NCBI RefSeq assembly: GCF_003576645.1
Contig: NC_044920.1
Span: 4,673,624 to 4,737,623 of the forward strand
DNA: 64,000 nucleotides
Reading direction: 5' to 3'
DNA from: Ipomoea triloba
Lineage: Eukaryota; Streptophyta; Magnoliopsida; Solanales; Convolvulaceae
Position 1 is the stretch's first letter. Each line of letters starts with the position of its first letter. This document shows, piece by piece, positions 47,399-60,263 of the stretch. A program made the translations under genes and the position numbers. Below the pieces are notes generated by a model. It did no database searches. It was not told the DNA's origin and saw nothing but the letters and a program-made list of their open reading frames with translations.

Positions 47399-47537
47399 TG
47401 ATGAGAACAGAATTATCTGAAACTCATTAATCAATAGGAAAGAAGTACAAACAATATATACAAGGATAGAGTCCTAAACTAAATATACAAGAGAATTATA
47501 TATCAAATATAACACATGATATAATAGACTCCTAATA
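47399..47537 (-). mobile_element. 3' LTR of copia element 2
   Basis: On the minus strand it begins TATTAGGAGTC (TG mutated to TA) and ends CTGTTCTCATCA. It directly follows a purine-rich GAGCTAGAGGTGGAG after the RNase H region. Confidence 0.72.
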
Positions 47538-47559
47538 CTCCACCTCTAGCTCAAAGAGG

Positions 47560-49313
47560 AGGAACAGTGACATTGAGCTTGTTACGGAGAAATGTAAAAA
47601 TGCGGACCAGCCAGCAAGTTCATGAAGATGTCAGCAATCTGATCTTTTGTAGAGATAAAACTAACCTGAAGCTCCCCGTTAGCGACTTTATCACAAACAA
47701 AATGATAATCAATTTCCACATGCTTTTGTACGAGCATGGAAAATTGGATTAACACAAAGATACGTAGCACCCAAGTTATCACACCATAACTTTGGAGAAA
47801 CTACAATGGGGTAGCACCCAAGTTATCACACCATAACTTTGGAGAAACTACAATGGGCATGCCAAGTTCATGCAGCAACGACACCAACCACACAACCTCA
47901 GTAGACACATCAGCTAGCTAACGCTTTGTATTCAGCCTTTGTCGAAGACCGAGCAACTATTTGTTTTTTCTGAAAATACCAAGAAACCAAGTTGGACCCG
48001 AGAAAGACAGCATACCCACTCATAGATTTCTAATCCTCATGAGAACCAGCCCAATCAAAATTAGTGAAAGCATGTAACACATTAGAAGAAGACCGACGAA
48101 TAAACAAGCCACAGTGTAGTGTCCCTTTGATATACCGCAAGACACATTTCAAAAGAAAGATCAGGCTGAGTAACCATGAGATATTGAAGAGCCCTAGCCA
48201 GACTTCGATACTGAGTAGGATCTGCAATCGGCTCAACCGAATCCTCAATACCACGAGTCAGCGACACAGGAGTAACTAACGCCTTACAGTCAACCATTCC
48301 AGCACACTTTAAAATATCACTCATATAGCGTTGTTGGGACAAAAGCAATCCAGATGGCGCTGAGATAATCTCGATCCCAAAAAAGAAAGATGGTGCACCC
48401 ATACCACAAACCTTAAACACCGAAGACAACCGGGAAACCAAGTCAGAGACACGAGCAAAATCACTCCCCATGATGAGAATATCATCAACATATATACAGT
48501 AGCACATAAATCTGAACACCATTAGCCAAGTAAATAATAAACAAAGAGGTATTTATTTTTGAAGAATGAAAACCAATTGACACCAAGAAATCGTGCAAAT
48601 GCATAAACCAAGCTCAAGGAGCTTGCTTCAGAACATACAAAGAACATTGTAGCAAACAGACAAAATCAGGATGATTCTTATCCTCGTAGCCCAGAGCCTG
48701 ACGCATGTGCAATGTCTCAGCTAAACGCCCATTCAAAAAGGCGTTACAAATATCCAGCTGCCTGATCACCCAATTACGAGAATAAGCAAGTGAAAGAAAC
48801 AATCTCACAGTCATAGGCTTAACCACTAGACTGAAAGTTTTGAAAACATCTTGGCTAGCTACCTGATTAAAGCCTTTAGCTACTAAACGAGCCTTATACC
48901 GTTTAACCGAACCATTAGCCATCCGTGAAACTTGAAAAACCCACTTGCAGCCAACTATATTCATACCAGTCCATGTTGGAACTAGTCGCCATGTGTTGTT
49001 TTGCAACAACACATTGAACTCAAGGTCCATCGCCTCACGCCATTCTGGATAAACTGCAGCCTAGGAAAAACACGTACGGTCCGGAGGCGTGGCTTGAGCC
49101 ACCAGCGCGGCCGGCGTGACCTAAGACAGAGTCATGTGCTGAAACACCATAGGATGAGTATGTTCTGCTCGCCTAGAGACCGGACCAGACTGTCGTAACT
49201 CCAGTGCTACAAGTATACTCTCGATAAGCATAGTGTCAATGACAACTACAATAGGTGAGGAACTTGCGGAAGGAAAACTAGTACGAGAGAAACTAGCCAC
49301 ACCCCATGACAAC
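47560..49313 (-). pseudogene. Copia element 2 pol: reverse transcriptase and RNase H, decayed
   Basis: Minus-strand reading: near 49030 the RT start ([48 protein letters not shown]), then CYCIYVDDILIMGSD with the YVDD catalytic motif near 48490, PDLSFEMCLAVYQ, YIKGTLHCGLF, HAFTNFDWAGSHED (RNase H, N for D), and DQIADIFMNLL near 47640. Several frame breaks divide it. Upstream pol sequence continues beyond the solo LTR at 50463. Confidence 0.9.
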
Positions 49314-50462
49314 TGATATATGCTATTTTGTACAATTATTCACCCCTTATTCTAGTTGTTTTGAAGGTTATTTTCTGTATCCTAGTGAAATTGGGAATTG
49401 TTTATGTGTTATATTGCCCAAGTGTTGATTTATCTACAAGGAACAACAAAAGAAGAATATTGGAGCATTTTGGACAAGTTCTGGAAGAAAAGGGAATTAC
49501 AAGGAAGAATACAAGTTGGAAAAGAATTGGAAGTTGCCTAATGGGCCAAGGCCCATCTACCTCCTATATATTTGACCTATTCTCTACAATTAAAGGAGGT
49601 TCCCTTACAGAGTTCAGAACCCTAGCTTTTAGTTTATACTTCCCCAGCATAGTTTAGACTAGTTTTTATATTAGATTATTTTATTTCAAGTTTGGAATCT
49701 TGGATTGAAGTTGGAATTGTTCTTTATCAGTTAAGTTTTTCTTCCCTTTTATTTCTTATGATGTTTATGGTTATTTATTCTTGCTTTGCTGTGTTTACTC
49801 CCATCATGCGGGAGTAATTCGTTTATGGGTCTGGATTAGGGGTTCATGGTTAATCTTGATGTTCGGTTTATGATTATTGCATAAAGGGATTGAATCTTTT
49901 GCCTAGGGTTTATGTTGATTTAGGGATTTCTTTCTACTTGTTATTGATTGATGGCCACAATTAATTGCTAGTCTAGGAGAGGGATTCATTACAACGAAAG
50001 TTGGATGGAGACCTCGAGCCTTACCAATTTCAACCTAATTTTCCTGCTATGAAAGTAGAGGTAATTTTGGGGGCTTACAATGCTTAGGTGTTTAAGGTTA
50101 TAATTGATGCATCACGACAGTGGGGCAATTGTAGCCTAATTCTTGTTATTGATTACGAAAGTAGCTGACTTGAATTCTTCAGTGCATTGCCCATAAATCC
50201 CTTGGTTAATTATTCTTTCCCTAATCCTGAGTTGGTTGGAACATCAAGATTACAATCCCCCTAATCTGGCTCATACCTTTATCATATAGTTTTCACCTTA
50301 GTCAATTGCTTTCTTTTATTCCACATCATTAAGTCTTTGTTACTTGGATTCTATAAATTCATATACTCTAGTGCTTGGTAATTCACACAGTTTCGTGCCA
50401 TAACACCAATCCTCAGCGGAACGACATTACACCCTTTTTACACTCATCATTTGTGCTCATCA
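49314..50462 (+). mobile_element. Solo LTR (probably Ty3-gypsy) inside copia element 2
   Basis: 1149 bp from TGATATATGC to GTGCTCATCA, flanked by the 5-bp duplication ACAAC (49309-49313, 50463-50467). The copia reading resumes on both sides. It contains a promoter-like CTATATATTTG near 49563. No internal retrotransposon sequence remains, so the element recombined out between its LTRs. Superfamily inferred from length only. Confidence 0.85.
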
Positions 50463-50690
50463 ACAACACTTGCAGAGAAGAAGCAGAAGAATCCTACACG
50501 ACAAAAGAGTGAGCAAAAGGAAAAACACCCTCGTCAAAATGCACATGCTACAGATGAAAACCCATTTAGTGTTTAAGTCCATGCATCGATAACCACGGAA
50601 CAACGAAGGATACCCCAAAAAAACACATCCAAGCCCCCTCTAGGGTTCATATCCTCATATCAATAAATTGTGAGCCAAGGGGTAATGCTC
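50463..50690 (-). pseudogene. Copia element 2 pol, integrase C-terminal part
   Basis: The minus strand reads GGLGCVFLGYPSLFRGYRCM near 50630-50570, the conserved copia motif after the integrase core, then HFDEGVFPFAHSF near 50530. It joins across the solo LTR to SWGVASFSRTSFPS at 49310. Sequence 5' of 50690 is not recognisable, so gag and most of integrase are missing. Confidence 0.82.
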
Positions 50691-51002
50691 CTAACCATCC
50701 AATATGTACTTATATTTGTTTTTCGTTGAATATTTTTAAACTTTGTATATAAGAGCATCTCCATTCGTAGGAGATCTTTTTCAAGTTTTTTCACCACCTA
50801 GGAAGGAGGGGGAGTGAGAAAATGGGAGGGAAAAAATCACTATAAAAAAAGATGATAGTTTAAGCTTCTTAAAATTTAAAAAGAAAAATCATTGGACCCA
50901 CAAAAAACAATAATATTGCAAATGTTTTTTTTCCTCCCTTCTCTCCCCTAAAACTCATGCCCTCGCTCCTCTATGTGTGCAATTAATTTTGATAGAAATT
51001 AT

Positions 51003-51140
51003 CATACGCAAAAACTTATGTGAGATCGTCTTACTGGTCTCAATCCGTGAGGCGGGTCAAATCTTTGATTAATGAGGCCAAAGATTGGACCCGTCTCACG
51101 GATTGAGACACATGAGACGATCTCACACAAGTGTTACCAA
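51003..51140. mobile_element. Short MITE with GTGAGATCGTCTT ends
   Basis: Left AAAACTTATGTGAGATCGTC; right read inward GGTAACACTTGTGTGAGATC. The interior is the inverted pair GGCGGGTCAAATC / GATTGGACCCGTC. Related to 44258-44690. Confidence 0.65.
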
Positions 51141-51221
51141 TTTTCATAAGGTCTCAATAAACTTAATACTCAAACCCTGACAGTAACCTCTATATTGACC
51201 AGAATTGAACAACGAGAAGTG

Positions 51222-51252
<31 letters not shown>

Positions 51253-51254
<2 letters not shown>

Positions 51255-52485
51255 AGGTTTTTTACGCGCGTTGCGCGAATAGGATAATGCCCAATATTTA
51301 TTTTTAAATAAGTATTTCAAAATATTTCAATACAAGATTATATAGGAGATGTTCATGCATATGTAATTGAATGTTGAATTTGTTTATTTAAATCGGTAAT
51401 TCAATGTATATGAATGCAAGATAATATATGAGAGATTGATTATAATTGTCACTAAAATAAATGTTTGCAATTTTGTAAAAATGATAGTCAAAATACTTAA
51501 TCTAAAAATGATAGTACGTATAAATATATAAATACTACTTTTGTTAATAAAAATTTATACATTTTAAATCATATTAACAAAGAAATACGATTTACCTTTC
51601 AATTGAACAACTGTGATGTAGTGCAAAAAATATTACGGTATAGTTTCTCGTTTCAATTTATTGGGCTATTTGAATTTCTTCTTTGTCAACAAATATTCTC
51701 TAAGTAGTTAGTATGATTGGTTTTAAAAAAAAAAATGTTATTAATAGAATACTTGATAAATAAATATATAACATTATTTTGTATTATTACATTGATACAT
51801 AATATTTAATTACAAGATAGTGTAAAAAGAAAACAATGACTAATGTAGTGAATATAATTAATTAAATTAATTTTTACATTGTACAAAATAAAGACAATAT
51901 AACTAATGAAATTATATCCTTTTTTAAAAATTTTTTGATAATTAATTTTTATTGAAGAAAATAAAGACTATATAACTAATGAAATTATATCACTTTTTAA
52001 TTTTTTTTTATAATGAATAATTTTTATTGTAGAAAATAAAGACAATACAACTAATTAAATTATATCTCTAAATTAAAGAAATGCATATGTATTATTGTTT
52101 GTTGTAGCTACTAATTTATTTAATTTAATAAGACTATAAGAGTAATAGAATGAGTACTTAATTTTCAATAATATACTCTAACATATTCTTAGTATAAGTT
52201 TAACAATTATACAAACTTTGATTGGGATGAGATTCGAACATAAGACCTTTCTTATAGAAATTAATGAGTAAGTTAAAAGTTTAACGTAATATTCCGTTAC
52301 TAAAGTTAAAAGTTAACAGAATGTGGGTTATTTAAGGGAAGAAAATAATATAATAGAAGGTAAAGAAGGAAAATCATAAACGATTACTAAAATCAAAATA
52401 ATATGAACCATTCGTTTAAGTACATAATTACACAAACATTTTTTTCTTTCCGTTAGAATCCTAACATTATTGGTTCTTATTACGA
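51253..52485 (-). mobile_element. Non-autonomous Helitron, inverted relative of 41029
   Basis: On the minus strand it starts TCGTAATAAGAACC (52485) and ends with a perfect hairpin CGCGCAACGCGCG, then TAAAAAACCTTG next to a CA microsatellite (51231-51254). The expected CTAG end is CTTG. 1233 bp, no protein. End-to-end homology with 41029-42317. Confidence 0.82.
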
Positions 52486-54907
52486 TTGTAGATATATATA
52501 TGAAAAATAGAAAAATACAATAGTTGTGGGTGAGATGGAAAGTGGGGCATGCAAAATGCAAATGGACATAGAAAAAGATTGTAAAGCCAAGGATGGAAGA
52601 GGTAGAGAAATGAAATGAAATGAAATGAAGTGACAAGTAAGTGGTGAAAGGTACATCCACAATCCAGATCTAATGATTCCAAAAAGGGTCCAATTGACTT
52701 AGACAATAGACAAAAGACAATAGACAAAAAGGGTAGTTCAAGTGGGGGGGTGAAATCAAAGTGCAAGGAACATACATAAATATAATGCCCCATCCTGTCC
52801 CTCATTTTTATCTTGTCTTTATGCCGAAAGATAGTTTTTTTTTTTGTACTTTCTTTTTAAAATTTATAGGTTGTACATGACTCTTGCTGTATCTGCTACT
52901 AGTTTGCCTTACCTCCCCCACCCCACCAAACACCCACATATTCTTTTTACAATACAAATATTACAATATTTCAAAGAAAAAAAAATGATCAAATAAATCC
53001 TTAAACTTTGTTCGAAAGTGCAATTAGGCCACTAAATTTTTTAAAAAGTACAATTAAATATTCAAACTTGTCATTTTGGTGCGGTTGTTCACCGGGAATA
53101 ACAGGTCATTAAAGTTCCGGTGACAATTCTGACGATAATTCCGGCAACTAAAATTTTTTTCAACCATTCAAATTAAAAAAATAAAATTCCGACGACTGCA
53201 GCTGATTATCTTCTTCACTAGAGAATGTGACTAAACTGGTCGCCTTATCCTGGAGAAGACAAGTTTGAATGTTTAACCGTATTTTAAAAAAGTTCAGATG
53301 ATTAATTGCACTTTAAAGTTCAATAATCTATTTGAACTTTTTTACAAAAGAAAAGGGTAAGTGTATTTTTAGTAGAATAAATTGAAACAGATAAAAATTA
53401 TAACTTACTTTTTCTGTATGTACATGAGGTGCGCTATATCTAATACTAGATTGGTCCTATTCCTAATCTCCCCACCCATCCCTACATATTCCTTTCCCAA
53501 TACAATACAAAAAAATTAAATAAATAAATAAATAAAAACAATATTTTGTAGGGAATAATAAAGCACATAATTTACTATAAAAGTTGAATTATAACTAATC
53601 TAAGTCAAATATCATTGACACATGAAATAATATGAAAGTAGTATTAATCATTCTCAAAATACTTTATATTTGAGTCCAGGGTTATTAATGCACTTTCTTT
53701 TTTAACGTTTATACTACTCTATAAAATCTTTTAAAAATAAAAAACAAATCTAGTCTAACAATTCCCAAATCGGATTATTATGAGCAAATACAACATGAAA
53801 AGAAATCAAATCAAATTTTGACGTCCACTATGACAATATGGAGATCCACGCAAATAAAGGTTTATGATTTGATCACTCAACTTTGATTGATCTCATATGA
53901 CCACAAAAAATAGTATTAATAGTTGACCAGTATCTTAATAGTAAATTACAATTCCTTTTAAATAATTTAACATCACGTTCTCAATCCCATTAAATGTATG
54001 AAAGAGTCTGCATGAACAACTCAATTGGTTATAAGAGTGAAATTTGATAATAATGATCCGGGATCGAATCTCACTAGCAATAGGGTTTAAAATCGACATT
54101 AAGCTATGTGTTAAAGTAAGCATACTTGACATCGGTATTCAAAGTCAATATAAAGTAGGTAAAGTCCGTAAGGTCAATACAAAGCTCGGGGGAATGTTAA
54201 GAGTGGGTTGCCCCTTACTCAATTCCCTTCAAGAATTGCGGGGCAAGTTTAGCTACAATTCCCTTCGGTCTATTAATAAGAAATCTTTAGTCACGGATTA
54301 AAGAACTCAATAATAATACTGCTAAAGTGTTATAAAGAATAGCCGGTAAGCTCCCTCCACCCGGAGTAAGCTTACCTACAATCTCAATCGCAGAAGGGCT
54401 CGCAAGTCCTCTCAATCGCCGAGGGCTCGCAGCAGGTCCCACTCCGGTCAAATAACAGGAACCTCGCAAGTCCTCTCAATCGCCGAGGGCTCGCAGCAGG
54501 TCCCACTCCGGTCAAACAACAGGAACAAGAGCAGCTAAACTCATAACTCTGAAATGTGTGCGCAATAAGCAAAGGTCTATGGTCTATCCTCTATGTTCAG
54601 CTGAGTTACAATAATTTACATCTTTTCAAACATTTTGTCGGGTCGAGACGTGAGTGAGCTTGGGTGTGGGTTTCAACATTTTGGTACAACAATTAAATGT
54701 ATGAAAGAAACTAGCTAAAAACAATAGTTGACTTCAAATTAGCATTTTGGGGATATTGAACAAAAGTCCAATAATACTGGGAATCAAACTATACAAGTTG
54801 CCAAGTGCTGCAAAATTAAATTGCAGCCTATCCCACTGGACTTCTCTATTCTATGCAAGAAGCAAAAGAATAAAAAGGTTAAAATATATGAACCATTACA
54901 CATACAT
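52486..54907. other. Intergenic; one 70-bp tandem duplication
   Basis: Downstream of the CAT gene. The segment CGCAAGTCCTCTCAATCGCC ... TCCCACTCCGGTCAAA-AACA occurs twice in tandem (54398-54465, 54466-54533). No further gene seen. Confidence 0.6.
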
Positions 54908-57900
54908 TTATACTTTGAGAGAATGGTCCCGGGGTACATTAATATTATATTCCTTCACCATCTCAATATTCTCTTGACCAAGAGTGTTTTGTTCCCCAGC
55001 ATCAAAGCTAGCATGGACACTGTATAGCACATACACAATCACTGCAAGCCCTGAAAAGAATCCGAACCGGATATAGGATGGCCGGTCGAGGGAACCCAAC
55101 AGGAATATATTGAGGAAGATGGAAACGGATGGAATCCATGGCATCAACGGGACACCCCACAGCTCGGGTTTCTTCGCCTGGGGGACCATATACTTGAATA
55201 GCTGGAGAATGGCGATGGCGATGAGAGTGCAAGCGCCCAGCACCAAGGCCTTCGCCTTGCCTGGCGGGGCGCAGTGCCACAGCAGCGTGAACAAGACCGA
55301 GGTGAGGGTGAAGCAGAAGAGGTAAGACAGGGTCGGCCACGGATTGGTTGTTCCCACGGTGACATAGCGCTTGTAGATCACCGCGTTTGCGACCATGTAG
55401 AACACAAAGAGCGTGCCAATTGTTACCAGGTTCAAGAGGATTTGTAAATCGGTGAAAAGCGCAATGGCTGCAGTGAAGATCCCTGGAAAGATAAAAAAAA
55501 AATTATAGTCCAACAGAGGCAAATGAATTTAGCATGAATCTCATTACTCATTTAGAGTCACTTCAATCACTACTTTAAGTCCAATAAAGCATGCAAGAGT
55601 TGATGTCCAATCTGGTGTTGATCACCACATCTTTTAAAGGAATCTTTCAAAGAGCTGATCAAAGATTGATTCAAGATCATTGTCAAAAAGCCATTAAGTC
55701 ATAAGTTCCATTTTATCATTATTCCATTTCCACTAACTGTTATATAATATTAATTAGGAATAAGAATTCTAGACTGCTTCTCTAACTTCACAACACCAAC
55801 AAAAGAGGATAATGTGCCAGAATCAGTTCATGCCCATGAGGTATCACTATCTACCTTTAATTTCTTTACCTAAAAATGCTTTACTACTGTAACTCTTTAC
55901 AATTATCACCATCAATGTGGGTAGCAAAGATACCCGCATAATTCATTACGCGTTTGATGATTGGCCTTACCAAAGGTTTTAACTAGATCCTCAATTGGAA
56001 AGTTACAGATTCCGCCTTTTGCCTAAAAAGGAAACTATACAGGACTAACTACTATCAACAAATGCAGACCATTTAGAGGCCTATAAACCAGTTGACTAGT
56101 TGAGTCACATCTCACGATTTACCTTCTTCACCAATCTACAGGGCATGAACGGTGAGAGGCCCTTAAGTCATAGAGATATATACATAGATTAACAAGACAG
56201 ATACTATTCTTTGGTTGTACCGGATACTATCAGCACTAACGCCAATAATATTGGCACAATAAAAAAATCTTGAATTTATATTTTTTTAGACAAGTTTTAG
56301 GATTAGATCAGAACAAAAGTGGGTTCTCAAAAAAGTATGATGGTTTATGCATTTAAGCTGGGAATCAGATTGCCCCCATAGTCTTTTTCACATGTTTATA
56401 CCTTTAAATCCACGTTACATCTACAGCTATCTGTTTGTGATAGCCCACTTGTGTTTGCAACTATACATATTGACCTGAACTTGGAAATGGACAACCTTAT
56501 CCAAAGGTCCCCTGTAGAATTGTAGTAAAATCTCATTTGACCCCCCCAAAGGAATTTCAACCCCTAGAGTAAGTCTTTATTCGTCAAATCTGTACAAAAA
56601 ACATAGGGTGGCCCCTACACTACCCCTAAAAGAAACCGAAAGAAAAAACATCACCAAGGTCAAATGTTCTACCATCATTTTTATCCCATGTCATTGTTAA
56701 AAAGTTGTACATTGACTTGACATGCATAATTCTAAGGTTTTGTCCACAAGAGTCTACAAATCCTATTGAAATCAAGAAAATGCAATATCTCAGTATCTAA
56801 CAGTCATCACCTTTGCATTTATAAGTGATGTTACACCCTCTTTGCCCCTCCACTCCCTATTGACCCCGTGACGTCAAAGGTGGGATGGAATAGACGAGAA
56901 TGCAAATATCGTTTTCAATTTTTTATTAAATGCTCCCCTCGGATCCTATTAGTGAAAATGAAATTTCTCATGATTTATGATTTTTTTTTTGTATATTTGA
57001 CGGTTAAAGATGAAATTCAAACCGGAATTCATGGCTTGAAAAGGGGTAATAAGATGATGTATGATAATGAAAACACAAGATGCTCCCCTCGGATCCCATT
57101 ACTGAAAATAAAATTTCTCATGATTTATGATTTTTTTTTGCATATTTAACGGGAAGAAAAGGGGTAATAAGATGATGTATGATAATGAAAACACAAGATT
57201 TATGGGCATTCCTAGAAGGGTAAAATGAGTGAGTGCAAAGCAAAGCTACAACCCAAACCAAAACGGTTCAGTGTGGACCCCACCCAAATGACACAAACTG
57301 CAAACTGCAAAGGTTCATTCATAACCAAGAAACAAGCACATCACTTCATTTAAACAATACAAGGCGTATGAAGACAACATTATTATTATTATTATTATTA
57401 CTCCTTATATTCTAAGCCCTATGCCCCTATTCAAGATTTAATGGGGTGTTTTGTAGGATGGGATTGCAATTCTATTCCTACTAAATTTTATAGAATTTAT
57501 ATTTCATTATTTGGTTGGAGGGAATTCCAATTCCATCATTCTTATGGTGTAATTCCCATAAATTACTATTTTACCCTTTTATTATTATTATCATTATTAT
57601 TATTATTATATAAAGACATTTTAGTCTTTATTCATTTCTTCTCTTTCAGTTTCCTACCATTCTATTCCGGTATGAAATTGGAATTTCATAGCAAATTACT
57701 GTTTTGCCCTTTCATTATTATCATCATTATTATTATACAAAGGCATTTTAATCTTTATTCACTTCTTGACTTTTAATTCCACTATTTTTTAATATTTATT
57801 CACTTCTTGACTTTTAATCCCACTATTTTATTCCTATTCCCGTAGAAAATTTGATTTCTCACCTTATTTTTTTTTTATAGAAATTATAATTCTTCCCCCA

Positions 57901-60263
57901 ATTCTTTCTTTACAACCAAAACTTAGTAAAAAAAGATGTTTACGGAGCACATACCGAGGAAGACGGAAGCGTTGACGGGCGTGGACGTCCTAGGATGGAC
58001 CTTGGCGAACCACTTGGGGACCACGCCTGACCGTCCGATCACACACATGTACCGAGCCTGCCCCAGCATCGCCACCAACATTGATGTGAGTATCCCGAAG
58101 CTGGCTCCCGCCCCTATGACGTTGGACACCCATCTCCACCCTCCCGACCCCTCGCTGAACGCCCCATTGAACGGTGCATCCGGATCAATCTGACCCATAC
58201 ACACACAGTAGTTAGTATACACTTTAGAATATGCACAAAACATCTAAATCAATCACATCTACACACATCATACTAGGTACTAAAATATTTATTATAAACA
58301 CTAATTATAATCTAACAACAACATATACCTACCTGGCATTTATTATAGGGTCTCGCCGTAAAAAACTTTGTAATCTCATGATATGACATCTACTTTAAAG
58401 AAATCTAATAAGTCAAAAGTCACCGTTGGCTACCTAGATTTAAAGATAGAATCAAATCATAAAACATATAATTACGCTTCACAAATTTTACTCATTTACT
58501 CTGTAAAATTTTAATGTTGACATTATTCTTAAAATCTATAAAATAAAAATGATTTATAATCTCTTATAGTATTAAGAAGTAAAAGTGAGTGAAAATCCAT
58601 ATAGTAGAACGGTTAAATTATAAAGAACATGCTTTTTTTAATTAAGCAACAATCTAGACTTGTTTAACAACAAAATTTTCGCAATGCATATTTTTGAATA
58701 GTACATACACTTTTAAATGAGTGACTAAGAATATCCTTCTTCACCCAAACAACAAAAATTACAATTTTTATAAATAAGTATTATTTTATTTGTTTATTAA
58801 TAGGTGGTGTTGTCAATTATTATTATTATTATTATTATTATTATTTAGTGTAATAACATCTCTGTTACTATTTCAAATAGACGGTCATATAATCGAATTT
58901 TGATTGTGAAACTTTAATTCTTTGAACTAGTCTCAATTACATACAATGTAAAAAAATTATGTGTTTTTAAAAAATAGGTGATGTTTTAAAAAAGAAAATT
59001 AGTGTTGGGCGTAAAAAATAAGAAGCGAAGGGTAAAATGGTAATTTCAATTGAGATCTTATCTTTTGTAACTAAAGCATTTTAGAGGATTCTGGTAAGTA
59101 AAAAAAAAAAAAAAAAAGTTGATTACCCTATCATAGGGGAGGAGCATGGAGAGAGAAGCGGCCATCAGACAATAAAGGATGGTCACGAGGATAACTGAGC
59201 CCGAGACGCCGATAGGGATATCCTTAACCGGATTCCTAACCTCCTCCGCCATTGTCGACACGGCGTCGTATCCGATGTAGCTCAGGTACACCATGGCGGC
59301 GCCGCTGAAAACTCCGGACGCGCCGAACGGCGAGAACCCGCCCGCGACCTCCGGATCCGCCGGATGAGTTAGGTTCTTCGAATCTCCCTTCCAGAACCCC
59401 ATCGCTATCACGAACACGATAAACAGGATGTGCAGCACCGTTAGCACCATGTTCAACACGGAACTTCCTCGCGTACTGAAAAAATGATTAGAGATATAAT
59501 GTAACGGTTGAATCGCGGAAAAAACGGAGTAATGAGTGGAATGTGGTTGTGGTTGTGGAAAATTAAACCTGTAGCAGATGACTACGGTTAGGGCTAAGAC
59601 AACCGCCACTGCTACGAAATCGATCTCGTTGAAGCCTTTTGGCAGGGCGGAGATGGTGATTCTCAGCTTCGTTACGTGCGGTAGGCCGACGGTTGTGCAT
59701 AAGTAGCCTGTGAAACTCCTCGCCACGGCGGCGTTGGAGAGGACGTAATCGATGATTAGGTTAGCTCCGGTTATGAATGCCAGAAATTCCCCTGCAAAGG
59801 CGATGTGATCGAGTTAGGTTTAATTCCAAAACTAACCGATTCATTCATTGATTTAATTAGGTTTTCAGTAAGGACCGAATGTAGTGCGGATGTAGCTGAA
59901 AGCGCCGCCGGCGACAGGCATCTCGACGGCGAACTCGGTGTAGCAGAACGCCGAGAGGAGAGCACAGAGACCGGCAATGGCGAAGGACAGGACAACGGCA
60001 GGGCCGGCACAGTCATGGCTGGCGTGACCGGCGGTCACGAAGATGCCGGCGCCGACCATCCCGCCGAGGCCGAACCCGACCAAGTCGTACCACCGGAGAC
60101 TCCTCTTCATATCCCCCCCTGACTGAGCGCGAACGTGGCTCGTCTCCTCTATCGAAGTGGAGACAGAGCCCGCCCGGAGCGCAAGGCGGCGCGGGGTATC
60201 GGAGAGTGCCCGGAGGTAATCGCCGAAGCTAGAGAAAGAGGAAGCCTGATTCTTATTCTCCAT
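54908..60263 (-). CDS. CAT5-like: Cationic amino acid transporter, CAT5/CAT8-like
   Basis: A membrane carrier of the APC superfamily CAT family, which imports basic amino acids by proton coupling; Arabidopsis CAT5 is a plasma-membrane high-affinity arginine carrier. Five exons (minus): 60263-59876, 59791-59569, 59475-59127, 58189-57955, 55482-54908. All introns are GT-AG and phases agree: 1770 bp, 589 residues, normal for the family. The start is the ATG of MENKNQASSF; the TTG two codons earlier is not a start. Motifs: RSLRWYDLVGFGLGGMVGAG in the first membrane segment; AFCYTEFAVEMPVAGGAFSY; ANLIIDYVLSNAAVARSF; SYIGYDAVSTMAEEVRNPVK; GQARYMCVIGRSGVVPKWFA; VPLMPWIPSVSIFLNIFLLG. About 14 membrane segments are expected. 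Assignment to the CAT5/8 clade rests on remembered sequence (CYSTRxSSVLNMVLT, TPVNASVFLGIFTA). No stops or frameshifts. Confidence 0.93.
56931..57198. repeat. Tandem duplication in CAT intron 4
   Basis: GCTCCCCTCGGATCC...TTTCTCATGATTTATG occurs at 56932-57005 and 57081-57150. GAAAAGGGGTAATAAGATGA with following bases occurs at 57038-57078 and 57156-57196. A 120-150 bp unit is thus repeated within the intron. Confidence 0.75.
57380..57900. repeat. Microsatellites and probable MITE in CAT intron 4
   Basis: ATT runs at 57380-57401, 57581-57608 and 57713-57736 lie within two related blocks (CCCTTTTATTATTATTATCA, then AAGACATTTTAGTCTTTATTC, then CACTTCTTGACTTTTAAT). The GGGATTGCAATTCTATTCC wording resembles plant MITEs. 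Ends were not delimited. Confidence 0.4.

Noticed and set aside
52328..52805. Frames of 110 codons rich in Phe, Ser and His at the edge of the Helitron
   Set aside because: Low-complexity AT-rich translation overlapping the Helitron 5' end; no family resemblance.
54908..60263. Conserved linkage of PPR4 (At5g04810) with a CAT gene (CAT6, At5g04770) as in Arabidopsis
   Set aside because: The CAT here fits the CAT5/CAT8 group much better than CAT6/7 by remembered sequence, and no intermediate genes are present, so the linkage may be coincidence. A gene tree would decide.
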